Part shown: one piece after another, positions 17,314-26,568 of the stretch
Numbering within the stretch: the stretch's first letter is position 1
How the letters are laid out: each line of letters opens with the position of its first letter
Source of the DNA: Burkholderia sp. D-99
Lineage (GTDB): Bacteria; Pseudomonadota; Gammaproteobacteria; Burkholderiales; Burkholderiaceae
Direction of reading: 5' to 3'
DNA length: 64,000 nt
NCBI RefSeq assembly: GCF_011605345.1
Contig: NZ_JAAOXM010000006.1
Location: 186,001-250,000 of the forward strand
Translations under genes and position numbers: made by a program
The notes under the pieces: generated by a model
The model's input: only the letters and a program-made list of their open reading frames with translations
What the model was told of the DNA's origin: nothing
Database searches by the model: none

Positions 17314-17976
17314 TTAGAAAAGCGAGGCGAATGGGGACAGGATGGCGCTCAGGACGGCGTAGCCGACGTTGACGAGCGGGCGCAACCAGAAGTTCGTCAG
17401 CACGCCCGTCGAGACCAGCACGAGGACGATGATGAAACCGTACGGCTCGATGCGCGACAGCGCGATCGATTGCTTCGTCGGCAGCAGCGCCGCCAGGATG
17501 CGGCCGCCGTCAAGCGGCGGCAGCGGAAACAGGTTCAGCACGCCGAGCACGAGGTTCGCGCTGACGCCGGCAAACGCCATCCGCGTGAAGAACGGCTCGT
17601 CGATGCCGACGGCAGGCAGCACGAGGGTCAGCACGCCCCAGATCAGCGCCTGCACGAAGTTGCAGGCCGGCCCCGCGAGCGATACCCACAGGCTGCCCCA
17701 GCGCGGATTGCGCAGGTTGCCGAACGATACCGGCACCGGCTTCGCATAGCCGAACAGGAACGCGCCGCCCGTCAGGAAATACATCGCGAGCGGAATCGCG
17801 ATCGTGCCGAGCGGATCGATGTGACGCATCGGGTTGAACGACACGCGCCCCATCATGTAGGCGGTGTTGTCGCCGAGCAGGCGGGCGGCGTAGCCGTGCG
17901 CGGCCTCGTGCAACGTGATCGCGAAGATCACGGGCAGCGCGTAGACGGCGATGGTCTGTATCAGGGAAGCATCCAT
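17314..17976 (-). CDS. Site-2 protease family (M50) membrane metallopeptidase
   Basis: A 220-residue polytopic inner-membrane protein. HEAAH (23-27) inside the first hydrophobic segment is the zinc-binding HExxH. The second metal region is LFPLPPLDGGR near residue 150, with the N/D-P-G motif in its usual place. It lacks PDZ and CBS domains, as in the short 'site-2 protease family' group. The substrate is unknown; the family cleaves membrane proteins inside the bilayer. It ends 8 bases before trpS starts. Confidence 0.9.
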   Translation of the reverse strand: MDASLIQTIAVYALPVIFAITLHEAAHGYAARLLGDNTAYMMGRVSFNPMRHIDPLGTIAIPLAMYFLTGGAFLFGYAKPVPVSFGNLRNPRWGSLWVSLAGPACNFVQALIWGVLTLVLPAVGIDEPFFTRMAFAGVSANLVLGVLNLFPLPPLDGGRILAALLPTKQSIALSRIEPYGFIIVLVLVSTGVLTNFWLRPLVNVGYAVLSAILSPFASLF

Positions 17977-18025
17977 ATGGCGTTATTGTAACAAGCGCAC
18001 TCGCGCAAAAAATGGAACGGCGCGC

Positions 18026-18658
18026 TTACGCCGCCGAGAGTCCGAACGGCTCGAGCGCGCCGCGCCCCGCGCGCACGAGCTCGGGCTCGTCGCCGGTCAG
18101 GTCGATCACCGTCGACGGCTCGCGGGGGCACGCGCCACCGTCGATCACGAGGTCGACCTGTTTCTCGAGCCGCTCACGAATGTCTTCGGGATCGTTGAGC
18201 GGCTCGTCGTCCGGCGGAAGGATCAGCGTCGTGCCGAGCAGCGGCTGGCCGAGCGATTCCAGCAACGCGAGCGTGATCGCGTGATCGGGCACGCGCAACC
18301 CGATCGTCTTGCGCGACGGGTGCGACAGCCGGCGCGGCACTTCCTTCGTCGCCTGCAGGATGAAGACGTACGGGCCGGGCGTCACCGACTTGATCTGGCG
18401 GTACTGGCGGTTGTCGACCATCGCGAAGTTGGCGAGCTCCGACAGGTCGCGCACGAGCAGCGACAGGTGCTGCTTCTCGTCGAGGCCGCGAATCCGGCGC
18501 ACCCGCTCGACCGCGTCCTTGTCGTCGAGATGGCACGCGAGCGCATAGCTCGAATCGGTCGGCATCGCGATCACGCCGCCCTTGCTGACGATCTCCACGG
18601 CCTGCTTGATCAGGCGCGGCTGCGGATTATCCGGATGAATCCTGAAGAACTGGGACAT
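18026..18658 (-). CDS. yciO: L-threonylcarbamoyladenylate synthase-type protein, YciO family
   Basis: A 210-residue protein of the Sua5/YciO/YrdC fold. Typical motifs are GGVIAMPTDSSYALAC, KQHLSLLVRDLSELANFA and SRKTIGLRVPDH. True TsaC/Sua5 makes threonylcarbamoyl-AMP for the t6A modification of tRNA. YciO members share the fold and are often annotated the same way, but their in vivo role is less certain. It stands next to the PHP phosphatase, as yciO and yciV (rnm) do in E. coli. Confidence 0.9.
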   Translation of the reverse strand: MSQFFRIHPDNPQPRLIKQAVEIVSKGGVIAMPTDSSYALACHLDDKDAVERVRRIRGLDEKQHLSLLVRDLSELANFAMVDNRQYRQIKSVTPGPYVFILQATKEVPRRLSHPSRKTIGLRVPDHAITLALLESLGQPLLGTTLILPPDDEPLNDPEDIRERLEKQVDLVIDGGACPREPSTVIDLTGDEPELVRAGRGALEPFGLSAA

Positions 18659-18739
18659 GGGGGTACGTGGGGATACGTAAAGGGGAGAAGTCGGATGTGC
18701 GCGCCGGCGGCAACGCGGGCGGCTGGCCGCCGCCAGGTG

Positions 18740-19579
18740 TCAGAGCCAGCGCTCCCAGACCGGTGTCAGGTCGGGCGGCAACGGCGGCAGGCTGCCGAGC
18801 TCGACACGGCCCTCGCCTGGCGCATGGAAATCCGAACCGCGCGACGCTTCGAAGCCGAAGCGTCGCGCGACGTCCGCGTATTCGCGGTACTGATCGGGCG
18901 TGTGGCTGCCCGTCACGACCTCGATCGCGCGGCCGCCGAGATCGATGAACTCGCCGAAGAACGCGTCGAATTCGACGGGCGTATAGCGGTAACGGCCCGG
19001 ATGTGCGACCACGGCTTCGCCGCCGGCCGCCCGAATCCACGCGACGGCGTCGGGCAGCGTCGCCCAGCGGTGCGGGACGAACCCGGGCTTGCCGTCGCCG
19101 AGCATGCGATCGAACACGTCGGACGTCGAGGCGGCGTGGCCGTTCTCGACGAGAAACCGGGCGAAATGCGTACGCGAGATCAGGTCGGGATTCGATACAT
19201 ACTTCAGCGCGCCTTCGTACGCATCCGGAATGCCGAGCGTGGCGAGCTGCTCGCCGATCGCCACTGCGCGCGCCGCGCGGCCGTGGCGCGTGCGGTACAG
19301 GCCGTCGACGAGCGCCGGATTCGCGGGATCGACATTCAGGCCGACGATGTGCACGGTGCGCGACGCCCACGTGACCGAAATCTCGACGCCGCTCAGGTAG
19401 CGCATGCCGAGCGCTTCCGCCTCGCCGCGCGCCGCCGCCTGGCCGCCGATCTCGTCGTGGTCGGTCAAGGCCCACAGGGTCACGCCGCCGGCATGGGCGC
19501 GGCGCGCGACGTCGGCAGGCGACAGCAACCCGTCGGAAACATTCGAATGGCAGTGGAGATCGGCGTTCATTGTCGGCAT
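18740..19579 (-). CDS. rnm: PHP-domain 3',5'-nucleoside bisphosphate phosphatase / RNase AM
   Basis: A 279-residue PHP-family metal-dependent phosphoesterase. It begins NADLHCHSNVSDGLLSP (metal ligands His-x-His) and continues with LTDHDE, GVEIS and VVAHPGRYR, the four PHP motifs, plus SDFHAPGE near the end. Members (YciV/TrpH) hydrolyse pAp-type nucleotides and trim 5' ends of short RNAs. Starts at 19579 and 19570 are both possible; neither has a strong ribosome site. Confidence 0.9.
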   Translation of the reverse strand: MPTMNADLHCHSNVSDGLLSPADVARRAHAGGVTLWALTDHDEIGGQAAARGEAEALGMRYLSGVEISVTWASRTVHIVGLNVDPANPALVDGLYRTRHGRAARAVAIGEQLATLGIPDAYEGALKYVSNPDLISRTHFARFLVENGHAASTSDVFDRMLGDGKPGFVPHRWATLPDAVAWIRAAGGEAVVAHPGRYRYTPVEFDAFFGEFIDLGGRAIEVVTGSHTPDQYREYADVARRFGFEASRGSDFHAPGEGRVELGSLPPLPPDLTPVWERWL

Positions 19580-19661
19580 GGCAGGTAAGGCTTCATTCTA
19601 CTGCAACGCGGCAATGCGCCGCCCGCCTGCCCCGCCGCTGCCGCTGCTGCCGCCGCGCGGC

Positions 19662-20552
19662 TTACGCGCAGAACGCCTCGATCAGCGCCGCGATCTGCTC
19701 GGGCTGGTCGTGATGCACCATGTGGCCGGCATCCTCGACGAGCTTCTCGCGCCAGTCAGGGAACGCGTTGAAACGCGCCTTGAATTCCGGCAGCGGGATG
19801 TCGCCGGCGATGTGTGCCAGCGTCGGCGAATTGACGGCTTCGACGTGCAGCACCTTCGCGCGCACCTGCGCCCAGGTGGCCATCACTTCGTCGAGCCGGT
19901 ACAGCAGCGGGCCAGGCATCTTGTGCGCGGGGTCGGCCAGCAGGTGGTAGAGGCCGTCGTCGCCACGCTTCGACCAGTGCGCGGCGAGGAACGCGGCACG
20001 GCGCGGATCCAGCCGCGGATTGGTCCTGGTCAGGCGCGCCGCCACGTCGTCGAGCGACGCATAAGGGCGCAGCGCGGGCGGTTCGCGCAACTCGTCCAGC
20101 CAGCCGCGCAGCCGGCGCGGTGCCTGCTCGGAGCGCGCGGGCGCGAGCCCGAAACCCTCGAGATCGACCACGCGCCGCACGCGCTCCGGCCGGGCGCCGG
20201 CATACAGGCACACGACGTTCGCGCCCATGCTGTGCCCGACCAGGTTGACTTCGCCGGTCGGCGCATAGTGGTCGACGAGCGCATCGAGGTCGCCCAGGTA
20301 TTCGTGGAACCAGTAGTGGCCGCCGCCCTGCCGCGCGACCGGCCAGTCGGACAGCCCGAAACCGCGCGCATCGGGCGCGATCACCTGCCAGTCGCCCGCG
20401 AGTGCATCGACGACGAACTGGAATGACGCCGCGACATCCATCCAGCCGTGCAGCATGAACAGCGTCGGCGCATCGGGCCGGCCCCAGCGCCGGACATGCA
20501 GCTGGACGCCGCGCACCGTGACGAAATCGGAATCAGAACTCGAGGCACTCAT
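19662..20552 (-). CDS. Alpha/beta hydrolase
   Basis: A 296-residue alpha/beta-fold hydrolase. LFMLHGWMDVAASF is the oxyanion region, VGHSMGANVV the nucleophile elbow (Ser), and EDAGHMVHHDQPEQIA holds the catalytic His. The ATG at 20552 is preferred over an in-frame TTG four codons upstream. No signal peptide. Likely an esterase or lactonase of unknown substrate. It is transcribed in the same direction as its neighbours with about 80 bases after it. Confidence 0.87.
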   Translation of the reverse strand: MSASSSDSDFVTVRGVQLHVRRWGRPDAPTLFMLHGWMDVAASFQFVVDALAGDWQVIAPDARGFGLSDWPVARQGGGHYWFHEYLGDLDALVDHYAPTGEVNLVGHSMGANVVCLYAGARPERVRRVVDLEGFGLAPARSEQAPRRLRGWLDELREPPALRPYASLDDVAARLTRTNPRLDPRRAAFLAAHWSKRGDDGLYHLLADPAHKMPGPLLYRLDEVMATWAQVRAKVLHVEAVNSPTLAHIAGDIPLPEFKARFNAFPDWREKLVEDAGHMVHHDQPEQIAALIEAFCA

Positions 20553-20728
20553 TGCAGCCGCCAAAAAAGAATGGTCGTTCGATTATAGCGGCGACGCCTT
20601 CTTTCCGGTGTCCGGCAGTCGAGGCGACGCTCTAGCAGCACCCGTGCGCAAGGGCCCGCCGGGAAGCGCCATCTGCCGGGTGCCGGGGACGGCGGGCCGC
20701 CGTCGAAACGCAGCCGAACGCGAGCCGG

Positions 20729-21586
20729 CTAGCGTGGCGCGTTGCCGTCCGCCCCATCCTGCGCGGCCAGTTCGTCGAGTTCGGCCTGTTCGAATCCGGC
20801 ATCGCGGCGTGCATCGAAATTGAACGGGCCACGCAGCCGCGGCGCATGGTATTGCTCGGCGAGCTGCCGGTAGGTCGGCACGGGATCGCGGCCGGCTTCG
20901 TCGCACAGGTACCGGAACCAGCGGTTGCCGATCGCGACATGGCCGATTTCGTCGCGCAGGATCACGTCGAGGATCGCGGCCGACGCATCGTCGCCCGCCT
21001 GTACGAGCCGCGCGCGGATCGGCGGCGATGCGTCGAGCCCGCGGGCCTCGAGCGTGCGCGGCACGAGCGCCATGCGTGCAAGCACGTCGCCCTTGGTGCG
21101 CTCGCACATCTCCCACAGGCCGTTGTGCGCGGGAAAATCGCCGTACGCATGCCCGAATGCCGCCAGGCGGTCGGACAGCAGCGTGAAGTGATAGGCCTCC
21201 TCGGCCGCCACCTTCAGCCAGTCCGAGTAGAACGCGTCCGGCAGGCCCGCGAAGCGCCAGACCGCGTCGAGCGCCAGGTTGATCGCATTGAACTCGATAT
21301 GCGCAAGCGCGTGCAGCAGCACGGCGCGCCCTTCGGGCGAACGCATGCTGCGTCGCTCGAGCTGGCGCGGCTCGACGAGCGGCGGGCGCGCCGGGCGCCC
21401 GGGCAGATCGGCCGGCTCGGGCAATTCGAGCAACGGGGTGATCGCCGCCTGCCCGGCCCGCAGCGCATCGTAGAGCGAGCGCACCTGGGCGGCCTTGGCC
21501 GCGGGTTCGGCATCACGCAGCGCGGCAAGCGCGGCGCGGCGCGCGCACGCAGGCGCATTGCCGAAAGAAGAAGACTCCATGTTCAT
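20729..21586 (-). CDS. DUF455 ferritin-like protein
   Basis: A 285-residue helical protein of the ferritin-like DUF455 family. Di-iron ligand patterns are visible: HALAHIEFNAINLAL, KVAAEEAYHF and ILRDEIGHVAIGNRW. The fold resembles MiaE, a tRNA-hydroxylating di-iron enzyme, but no reaction is established for DUF455 proteins. The start MNMESSSF at 21586 (alternative 21580) is chosen since longer upstream extensions are not family-like. It is divergent from the gamma-carbonic anhydrase gene. Confidence 0.85.
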   Translation of the reverse strand: MNMESSSFGNAPACARRAALAALRDAEPAAKAAQVRSLYDALRAGQAAITPLLELPEPADLPGRPARPPLVEPRQLERRSMRSPEGRAVLLHALAHIEFNAINLALDAVWRFAGLPDAFYSDWLKVAAEEAYHFTLLSDRLAAFGHAYGDFPAHNGLWEMCERTKGDVLARMALVPRTLEARGLDASPPIRARLVQAGDDASAAILDVILRDEIGHVAIGNRWFRYLCDEAGRDPVPTYRQLAEQYHAPRLRGPFNFDARRDAGFEQAELDELAAQDGADGNAPR

Positions 21587-21735
21587 AAACGGGGGCACCC
21601 TGCGTGCGCATCGCGGGAGCGCACGCACGCGACGGTTTACAATATGCGATTGTTCCGCGGCGCAACGCGAATGCACCGGGCAAACCAGACGCGCCATTCT
21701 ACCGGCGCCCATCATCGAAGAGACAAGGAGACTCC

Positions 21736-22260
21736 GTGACGATCTACAAGCTGGGCGATACGGCCCCGACGATCCACGAAAGCGTATTCGTCGCCGACAC
21801 GGCGGCCATCATCGGCAAGGTCGTGCTCGAGGAGAACGCGAGCGTCTGGTTCGGCGCGACGATTCGCGGCGACAACGAGCCGATTACCGTCGGCGCTGGC
21901 AGCAACGTCCAGGAGGGTGCGGTATTGCATACGGACCCCGGCTTTCCGCTGACGATTGCCGAAAACGTGACGATCGGGCACCAGGCCATGCTCCACGGCT
22001 GCACGATCGGCGAAGGTTCGCTGGTCGGTATTCAGGCGGTGGTCTTGAATGGAGCGGTGATCGGCCGCAACTGTCTGGTCGGTGCCGGCGCGGTCGTGAC
22101 GGAAGGCAAGACGTTCCCGGACAATTCGCTGATTCTCGGCGCACCGGCGAAAGTCGTGCGCGAGCTGTCGGCTGAAGACATCGCGCGGCTGCGCGCAAAC
22201 GCGAAGACGTACGTCGAGCGGCGTGCGCATTTCAAGGAGCAACTCGTGCGGATCGGGTGA
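21736..22260 (+). CDS. Gamma carbonic anhydrase family protein
   Basis: A 174-residue left-handed beta-helix (hexapeptide repeat) protein such as YrdA/CaiE-type gamma carbonic anhydrases. The zinc histidines are seen in LHTD and IGHQAMLHG. The GTG at 21736 is chosen because AAGGAGACTCC directly precedes it and the protein MTIYKLGD aligns with the family start. Many members bind Zn/Fe, but carbonic anhydrase activity is not proven for each. It is followed after 25 bases by hslO, probably as one transcript. Confidence 0.92.
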   Translation: MTIYKLGDTAPTIHESVFVADTAAIIGKVVLEENASVWFGATIRGDNEPITVGAGSNVQEGAVLHTDPGFPLTIAENVTIGHQAMLHGCTIGEGSLVGIQAVVLNGAVIGRNCLVGAGAVVTEGKTFPDNSLILGAPAKVVRELSAEDIARLRANAKTYVERRAHFKEQLVRIG

Positions 22261-22285
22261 TTCGCACGGATTTCAAGGAAGAAGA

Positions 22286-23236
22286 GTGAGCGACCAGTTA
22301 CAGAAATTCATGTTCAATGCGGCGCCCGTGCGCGGCGAGATCGTTTCGCTGCGCAATACGTGGCAGGAAGTGCTCGCCCGCCGCGACTACCCTGCCCCCG
22401 TGCGCACGGTGCTCGGCGAGATGATGGCCGCGTGCGCGCTGCTGTCCGCGAACCTGAAATTCAACGGCACCCTGATCATGCAGATCTTCGGCGACGGGCC
22501 GGTCCAGATGCTGGTCGTCCAGTGCAGTTCGGATCTGTCGATGCGGGCCACCGCGAAGTTCGCCGGCGACGCCGCCCAGACGATCGGCGACGACACGAGC
22601 TTCGCGTCGCTCGTCAATGCGAGCGGCCACGGCCGTTGTGTTATCACGCTAGACCCGACCGACAAGCTGCCGGGCCAGCAGCCGTACCAGGGCATCGTGC
22701 CGCTGAACGGCGTCGACGGTCCGCTCGAGTCCGTATCGCAGGTACTCGAGCACTACATGCATCACTCGGAGCAGCTCGATACGCGGCTGTGGCTCGCGGC
22801 CGATCGCGACCGTGCGGTCGGCATGCTGCTGCAGAAGCTGCCGGGCGACGGCGGCATCGTGCCGCGCAACGCCGAAACCGATATCGATACGTGGGAGCGC
22901 GTCTGCACGCTCGGCGGCACGCTGTCGGCCAAGGAACTGCTCGAGGTCGAACCGGAAGTCGTGTTCCGCCGGCTGTTCTGGCAGGAAAACGTGCAGCACT
23001 TCGAACCGGCCGGCACGCGCTTCCAGTGCTCGTGCTCGCGCGAGAAGGTCGGCGCGATGCTGCGCATGCTGGGTCACGACGAAGTCGACAGCGTGATCGT
23101 CGAGCGTGGCCACGTCGAAATCCACTGCGAGTTCTGCAACCAGCGCTACGAGTTCGATCCCGTCGACGTTGCGCAGCTGTTCGCGGCACCCGGTGTCGAG
23201 ACCGGTATCGCGCCCGCGACCGACCAGCGTCACTGA
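22286..23236 (+). CDS. hslO: Redox-regulated chaperone Hsp33
   Basis: A 316-residue Hsp33. It is a cytoplasmic holdase activated by oxidation of four zinc-binding cysteines; these are seen near the C-terminus as CSCS and CEFCNQRYEF. The N-terminal substrate domain starts SDQLQKFMFN. A GTG at 22286 after AAGGAAGAAGA is used. It shares a likely transcript with the gamma-carbonic anhydrase. Confidence 0.95.
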   Translation: MSDQLQKFMFNAAPVRGEIVSLRNTWQEVLARRDYPAPVRTVLGEMMAACALLSANLKFNGTLIMQIFGDGPVQMLVVQCSSDLSMRATAKFAGDAAQTIGDDTSFASLVNASGHGRCVITLDPTDKLPGQQPYQGIVPLNGVDGPLESVSQVLEHYMHHSEQLDTRLWLAADRDRAVGMLLQKLPGDGGIVPRNAETDIDTWERVCTLGGTLSAKELLEVEPEVVFRRLFWQENVQHFEPAGTRFQCSCSREKVGAMLRMLGHDEVDSVIVERGHVEIHCEFCNQRYEFDPVDVAQLFAAPGVETGIAPATDQRH

Positions 23237-23370
23237 GCGGCGTGCTCGTGCCCGCCATCCGGGCACGGGCGCATAATGACGCACGAGCGTCGCACGCACG
23301 GCTCAGGCACCGGAGGCTCGGCCTTCGGTGCACGCCACTTCCCGCCGTCGGCGCGCTGCAGGAGAAACAC

Positions 23371-23727
23371 ATGAATCGCCTCCGCCCGTTTCGCACCCTC
23401 ATCCTGACGAGCGTCGCCGCCGGCACGCTCGCGCTCGCCGGCTGCGCAATGCCGCCGCCGACGTCCACGATCCTGAGCCGCCTGCCCGAGCCGGGCGCAT
23501 CGGGCGGCCAGCCGCCCGCGCTGTCGAGCGCCGAACGCAAGCGCTACGACGAGATCGACCAGCAGGTCCTGCGCGAACAGAACAGCGCCATCGCAGCCGA
23601 GGCAGCCGCACGCGCGTGGGCGTACTACTCGCCACCGCCCGTGACCGTCTACGGCGGGTACTACGGCGGATGGGGAAATCGCTGGGGAACGGGTGTCAGC
23701 TACGGCTACCCGGGATGGTGGTGGTGA
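23371..23727 (+). CDS. Small lipoprotein, Gly/Tyr/Trp-rich C-terminus
   Basis: A 118-residue lipoprotein with lipobox LAGC (Cys25) after a hydrophobic signal core. The middle is a charged helix (SAERKRYDEIDQQVL), and the C-terminal 30 residues are rich in Tyr, Gly and Trp (VYGGYYGGWGNRWG). The ATG at 23371 follows AGGAGAAACAC. It is bounded by a strong terminator. Similar proteins are common in Burkholderia; no function known. Confidence 0.8.
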   Translation: MNRLRPFRTLILTSVAAGTLALAGCAMPPPTSTILSRLPEPGASGGQPPALSSAERKRYDEIDQQVLREQNSAIAAEAAARAWAYYSPPPVTVYGGYYGGWGNRWGTGVSYGYPGWWW

Positions 23728-23762
23728 GCGGTCAATCGATCGATTGACGACTGGCATGAAAT

Positions 23763-23792
23763 AAAAAAGCGCGGTATTTCCCGCGCTTTTTC
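23763..23792. terminator. Bidirectional intrinsic terminator
   Basis: AAAAAGCGCGG and CCGCGCTTTTT pair around a 6-base loop. A and T runs on both sides let it serve the lipoprotein gene (plus) and ftsB (minus). Confidence 0.92.
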
Positions 23793-23813
23793 AATGGATT
23801 CGAGCGGCCGTGG

Positions 23814-24239
23814 TCAGTGATGCGCGACCTTGCCCTTGTCACCGCCATGATGCCGCGATGGTTTCGCGATCGACTGCGGATTCGGCACGACGCGCACCGG
23901 CGCCGCGGACACGGCGCCGCGCGTCGACGTATTCGACGGCGTGTTGTTCAGCGGCACGGCCGGCGCATTCGGCGACACGAACTGCACGAATACCTCGCCG
24001 TCCTTCACCATGCCCATCTCGTAGCGCGCGCGCTCCTCGATGGCCGCGGTGCCGCCCTGCAGATCCTGCACTTCGCCTGCGGTGCGCTCGTTGCGCAGCT
24101 TCTCGTCCGCGTTCTTCTGGAGCTGGTCGTCGAGCTGCTGACGCAATTCATGCACCCGCAGCCAGCCGCCGTGTCCCCACCATAGGGGGTACTGAATGAG
24201 CGCCAGCAAGGCAATCAGGACGACAGTGACAAGCCGCAT
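23814..24239 (-). CDS. ftsB: Cell division protein FtsB
   Basis: A 141-residue bitopic inner-membrane protein. A short N-terminus leads into one membrane helix (MRLVTVVLIALLALIQYPLW) and a coiled coil (RVHELRQQLDDQL...), then a periplasmic tail. FtsB joins FtsL and FtsQ in the divisome to control septal peptidoglycan synthesis. It is longer than E. coli FtsB (103) owing to a low-complexity Pro/Ser/Asn-rich tail. Its place directly downstream of eno matches many proteobacteria. Confidence 0.92.
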   Translation of the reverse strand: MRLVTVVLIALLALIQYPLWWGHGGWLRVHELRQQLDDQLQKNADEKLRNERTAGEVQDLQGGTAAIEERARYEMGMVKDGEVFVQFVSPNAPAVPLNNTPSNTSTRGAVSAAPVRVVPNPQSIAKPSRHHGGDKGKVAHH

Positions 24240-24320
24240 GTAAGAACCGCAGATATAAGAAGCGCCGCTCCGCGCACATGCACAGAGCGGCGTCGATATG
24301 ACGAACCCGATAGTAGCGCG

Positions 24321-25604
24321 TTAGCGCAGGTTATAGAAAGCCGATTTACCCGGGTAGCTCGCGATGTCGCCGAGATCTTCCTCGATACGCAGCAGCTGGT
24401 TGTACTTCGAGATACGGTCGCTGCGCGACAGTGAACCCGTCTTGATCTGACCGGCATTCAGGCCAACCGCGATATCCGCGATCGTCGAATCTTCCGTTTC
24501 GCCCGAGCGGTGCGAGATCACGGCCGTGTAGCCTGCACGCTTCGCCATTTCGATTGCCGCGAACGTTTCGGTCAGCGTACCGATCTGGTTGATCTTGATG
24601 AGGATCGAGTTCGCGATGCCCTTCTCGATGCCTTCCTTCAGGATGCGCGTGTTCGTGACGAACAGGTCGTCGCCGACCAGCTGCACCTTCTTGCCAAGGC
24701 GCTCGGTCAGCAGCTTCCAGCCTTCCCAGTCGCTTTCGTGCATGCCGTCCTCGATCGACACGATCGGGAACTTGTCGGCGAGCGTCGCGAGGTAGTCGGT
24801 GAATTCGGCCGACGACAGTTGCAGGCCTTCACCCGCGAGCTGGTACTTGCCGTCGTGATAGAACTCGGATGCCGCGCAGTCGAGCGCGAGCAGCACGTCT
24901 TCGCCCGCACGGTAGCCGGCCTTCTCGATCGCCTGCAGGATCGTCGACAGGCACTCGTCGTTGCTGCCGAAGTTCGGCGCGAAGCCGCCTTCGTCGCCGA
25001 CTGCCGTGCTCATGCCGCGGTCGCTCAGGATCTTCTTCAGTGCGTGGAACACTTCCGCGCCGCAACGCAGGGCTTCACGGAACGTCGGCTGGCTCACCGG
25101 GACGATCATGAATTCCTGGATGTCGAGGCTGTTGTTCGCGTGCGCGCCGCCGTTGACGATGTTCATCATCGGCACCGGCAGTTGCATCGCGCCCGAGCCG
25201 CCGAAGTAGCGGTACAGCGGCAGGCCGGCCTCTTCGGCGGCAGCCTTCGCGACGGCCATCGACACGGCCAGCATCGCGTTCGCGCCGAGGCGCGACTTGT
25301 TGTCGGTGCCGTCCAGCTCGAGCAGCGTCTTGTCGAGGAACGCCTGTTCCGACGCGTCGAGGCCCATGATGGCTTCGGAGATTTCGGTGTTGATGTGCTC
25401 GACTGCCTTCAGCACGCCCTTGCCGTTGTAGCGGCCGGCTTCGCCGTCGCGCAGTTCGATCGCTTCACGCGAGCCGGTGGACGCGCCCGACGGCACCGCC
25501 GCGCGGCCCATCGTGCCCGATTCGAGCAGCACGTCGCATTCGACGGTGGGGTTGCCGCGCGAATCCAGAATCTCGCGGCCGATGATATCTACGATGGCAC
25601 TCAT
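24321..25604 (-). CDS. eno: Enolase
   Basis: A 427-residue enolase, usual length. It converts 2-phosphoglycerate to phosphoenolpyruvate and in many bacteria is also part of the RNA degradosome. Motifs visible are SGASTGSREAIELRDG, the metal ligand segment LVGDDLFVTN, and SHRSGETEDSTIAD with the catalytic lysine region upstream (ILIKINQIG). It is third in the pyrG-kdsA-eno-ftsB run. Confidence 0.98.
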   Translation of the reverse strand: MSAIVDIIGREILDSRGNPTVECDVLLESGTMGRAAVPSGASTGSREAIELRDGEAGRYNGKGVLKAVEHINTEISEAIMGLDASEQAFLDKTLLELDGTDNKSRLGANAMLAVSMAVAKAAAEEAGLPLYRYFGGSGAMQLPVPMMNIVNGGAHANNSLDIQEFMIVPVSQPTFREALRCGAEVFHALKKILSDRGMSTAVGDEGGFAPNFGSNDECLSTILQAIEKAGYRAGEDVLLALDCAASEFYHDGKYQLAGEGLQLSSAEFTDYLATLADKFPIVSIEDGMHESDWEGWKLLTERLGKKVQLVGDDLFVTNTRILKEGIEKGIANSILIKINQIGTLTETFAAIEMAKRAGYTAVISHRSGETEDSTIADIAVGLNAGQIKTGSLSRSDRISKYNQLLRIEEDLGDIASYPGKSAFYNLR

Positions 25605-25710
25605 GGGTTTCCTCTGAGAATGACGATGGATTCTTCAAACTGCGATGGCGCGCGCGCCTGAACTGCTTTCGCTACTGACGCGCGAAGCCATCGCAAGGTT
25701 CATTCGATCT

Positions 25711-26565
25711 TTAATTGAAATCGTTTTCCAGGAACGGATTGCGCTTCACCGCCTGGTCGAGCGTGACCAGCGTCTCCAGCAGCGCACCCATCCGGTTCAG
25801 CGGCACCGCGTTCGGGCCATCCGACTTCGCTTCCGCCGGATTCGGGTGCGTTTCCATGAAGAGGCCGGCAACACCCGTCGCGACCGCCGCACGCGCGAGC
25901 ACCGGCACGAATTCGCGCTGGCCGCCCGAGCTCGTGCCCTGCCCGCCCGGCAACTGCACCGAGTGGGTCGCGTCGAACACGACCGGCGCGTTCGTCTCGC
26001 GCATGATCGCGAGCGAACGCATGTCCGACACGAGATTGTTGTAGCCGAACGAGACGCCGCGCTCGCACGCCATGAAGCGGTCTTCCGACAACCCCGCTTC
26101 ACGTGCCGCGTCGCGCGCCTTGTCGATCACGTTCTTCATGTCGTGCGGCGCGAGGAACTGGCCCTTCTTGATATTGACGGGCTTGCCCGAGCGCGCGCAC
26201 GCATGGATGAAATCGGTCTGGCGGCACAGGAACGCCGGCGTCTGCAGCACGTCGACGACCGACGCGACCTGCTCGATCTCGTCGATCGAATGCACGTCGG
26301 TCAGCACCGGCAGGCCGAGCTGGCGCTTCACCTCGGACAGGATCCGCAGGCCTTCGTCCATTCCGAGGCCACGGAACGACTTGCCCGAGCTGCGGTTCGC
26401 CTTGTCGTAGGACGACTTGTAGATGAACGGAACGTTCAGCTTCTCGCAGATCTCCTTCAGGCGGCCCGCCGTGTCGATCGTCATTTGCTCCGATTCGACG
26501 ACGCAGGTACCCGCGATCAGGAAGAAAGGCTTGTCGAGACCGACCTCGAAATCGCACAGCTTCAT
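25711..26565 (-). CDS. kdsA: 3-deoxy-8-phosphooctulonate synthase
   Basis: A 284-residue cytoplasmic TIM-barrel enzyme. It joins PEP and arabinose 5-phosphate to make KDO-8-phosphate for LPS. Typical motifs are IAGTCVVESEQ, YKSSYDKANRSS and FDATHSVQLPGG. The start is separated from the pyrG stop by only three bases. It sits next to eno, which supplies PEP. Confidence 0.98.
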   Translation of the reverse strand: MKLCDFEVGLDKPFFLIAGTCVVESEQMTIDTAGRLKEICEKLNVPFIYKSSYDKANRSSGKSFRGLGMDEGLRILSEVKRQLGLPVLTDVHSIDEIEQVASVVDVLQTPAFLCRQTDFIHACARSGKPVNIKKGQFLAPHDMKNVIDKARDAAREAGLSEDRFMACERGVSFGYNNLVSDMRSLAIMRETNAPVVFDATHSVQLPGGQGTSSGGQREFVPVLARAAVATGVAGLFMETHPNPAEAKSDGPNAVPLNRMGALLETLVTLDQAVKRNPFLENDFN

Positions 26566-26568
26566 GCT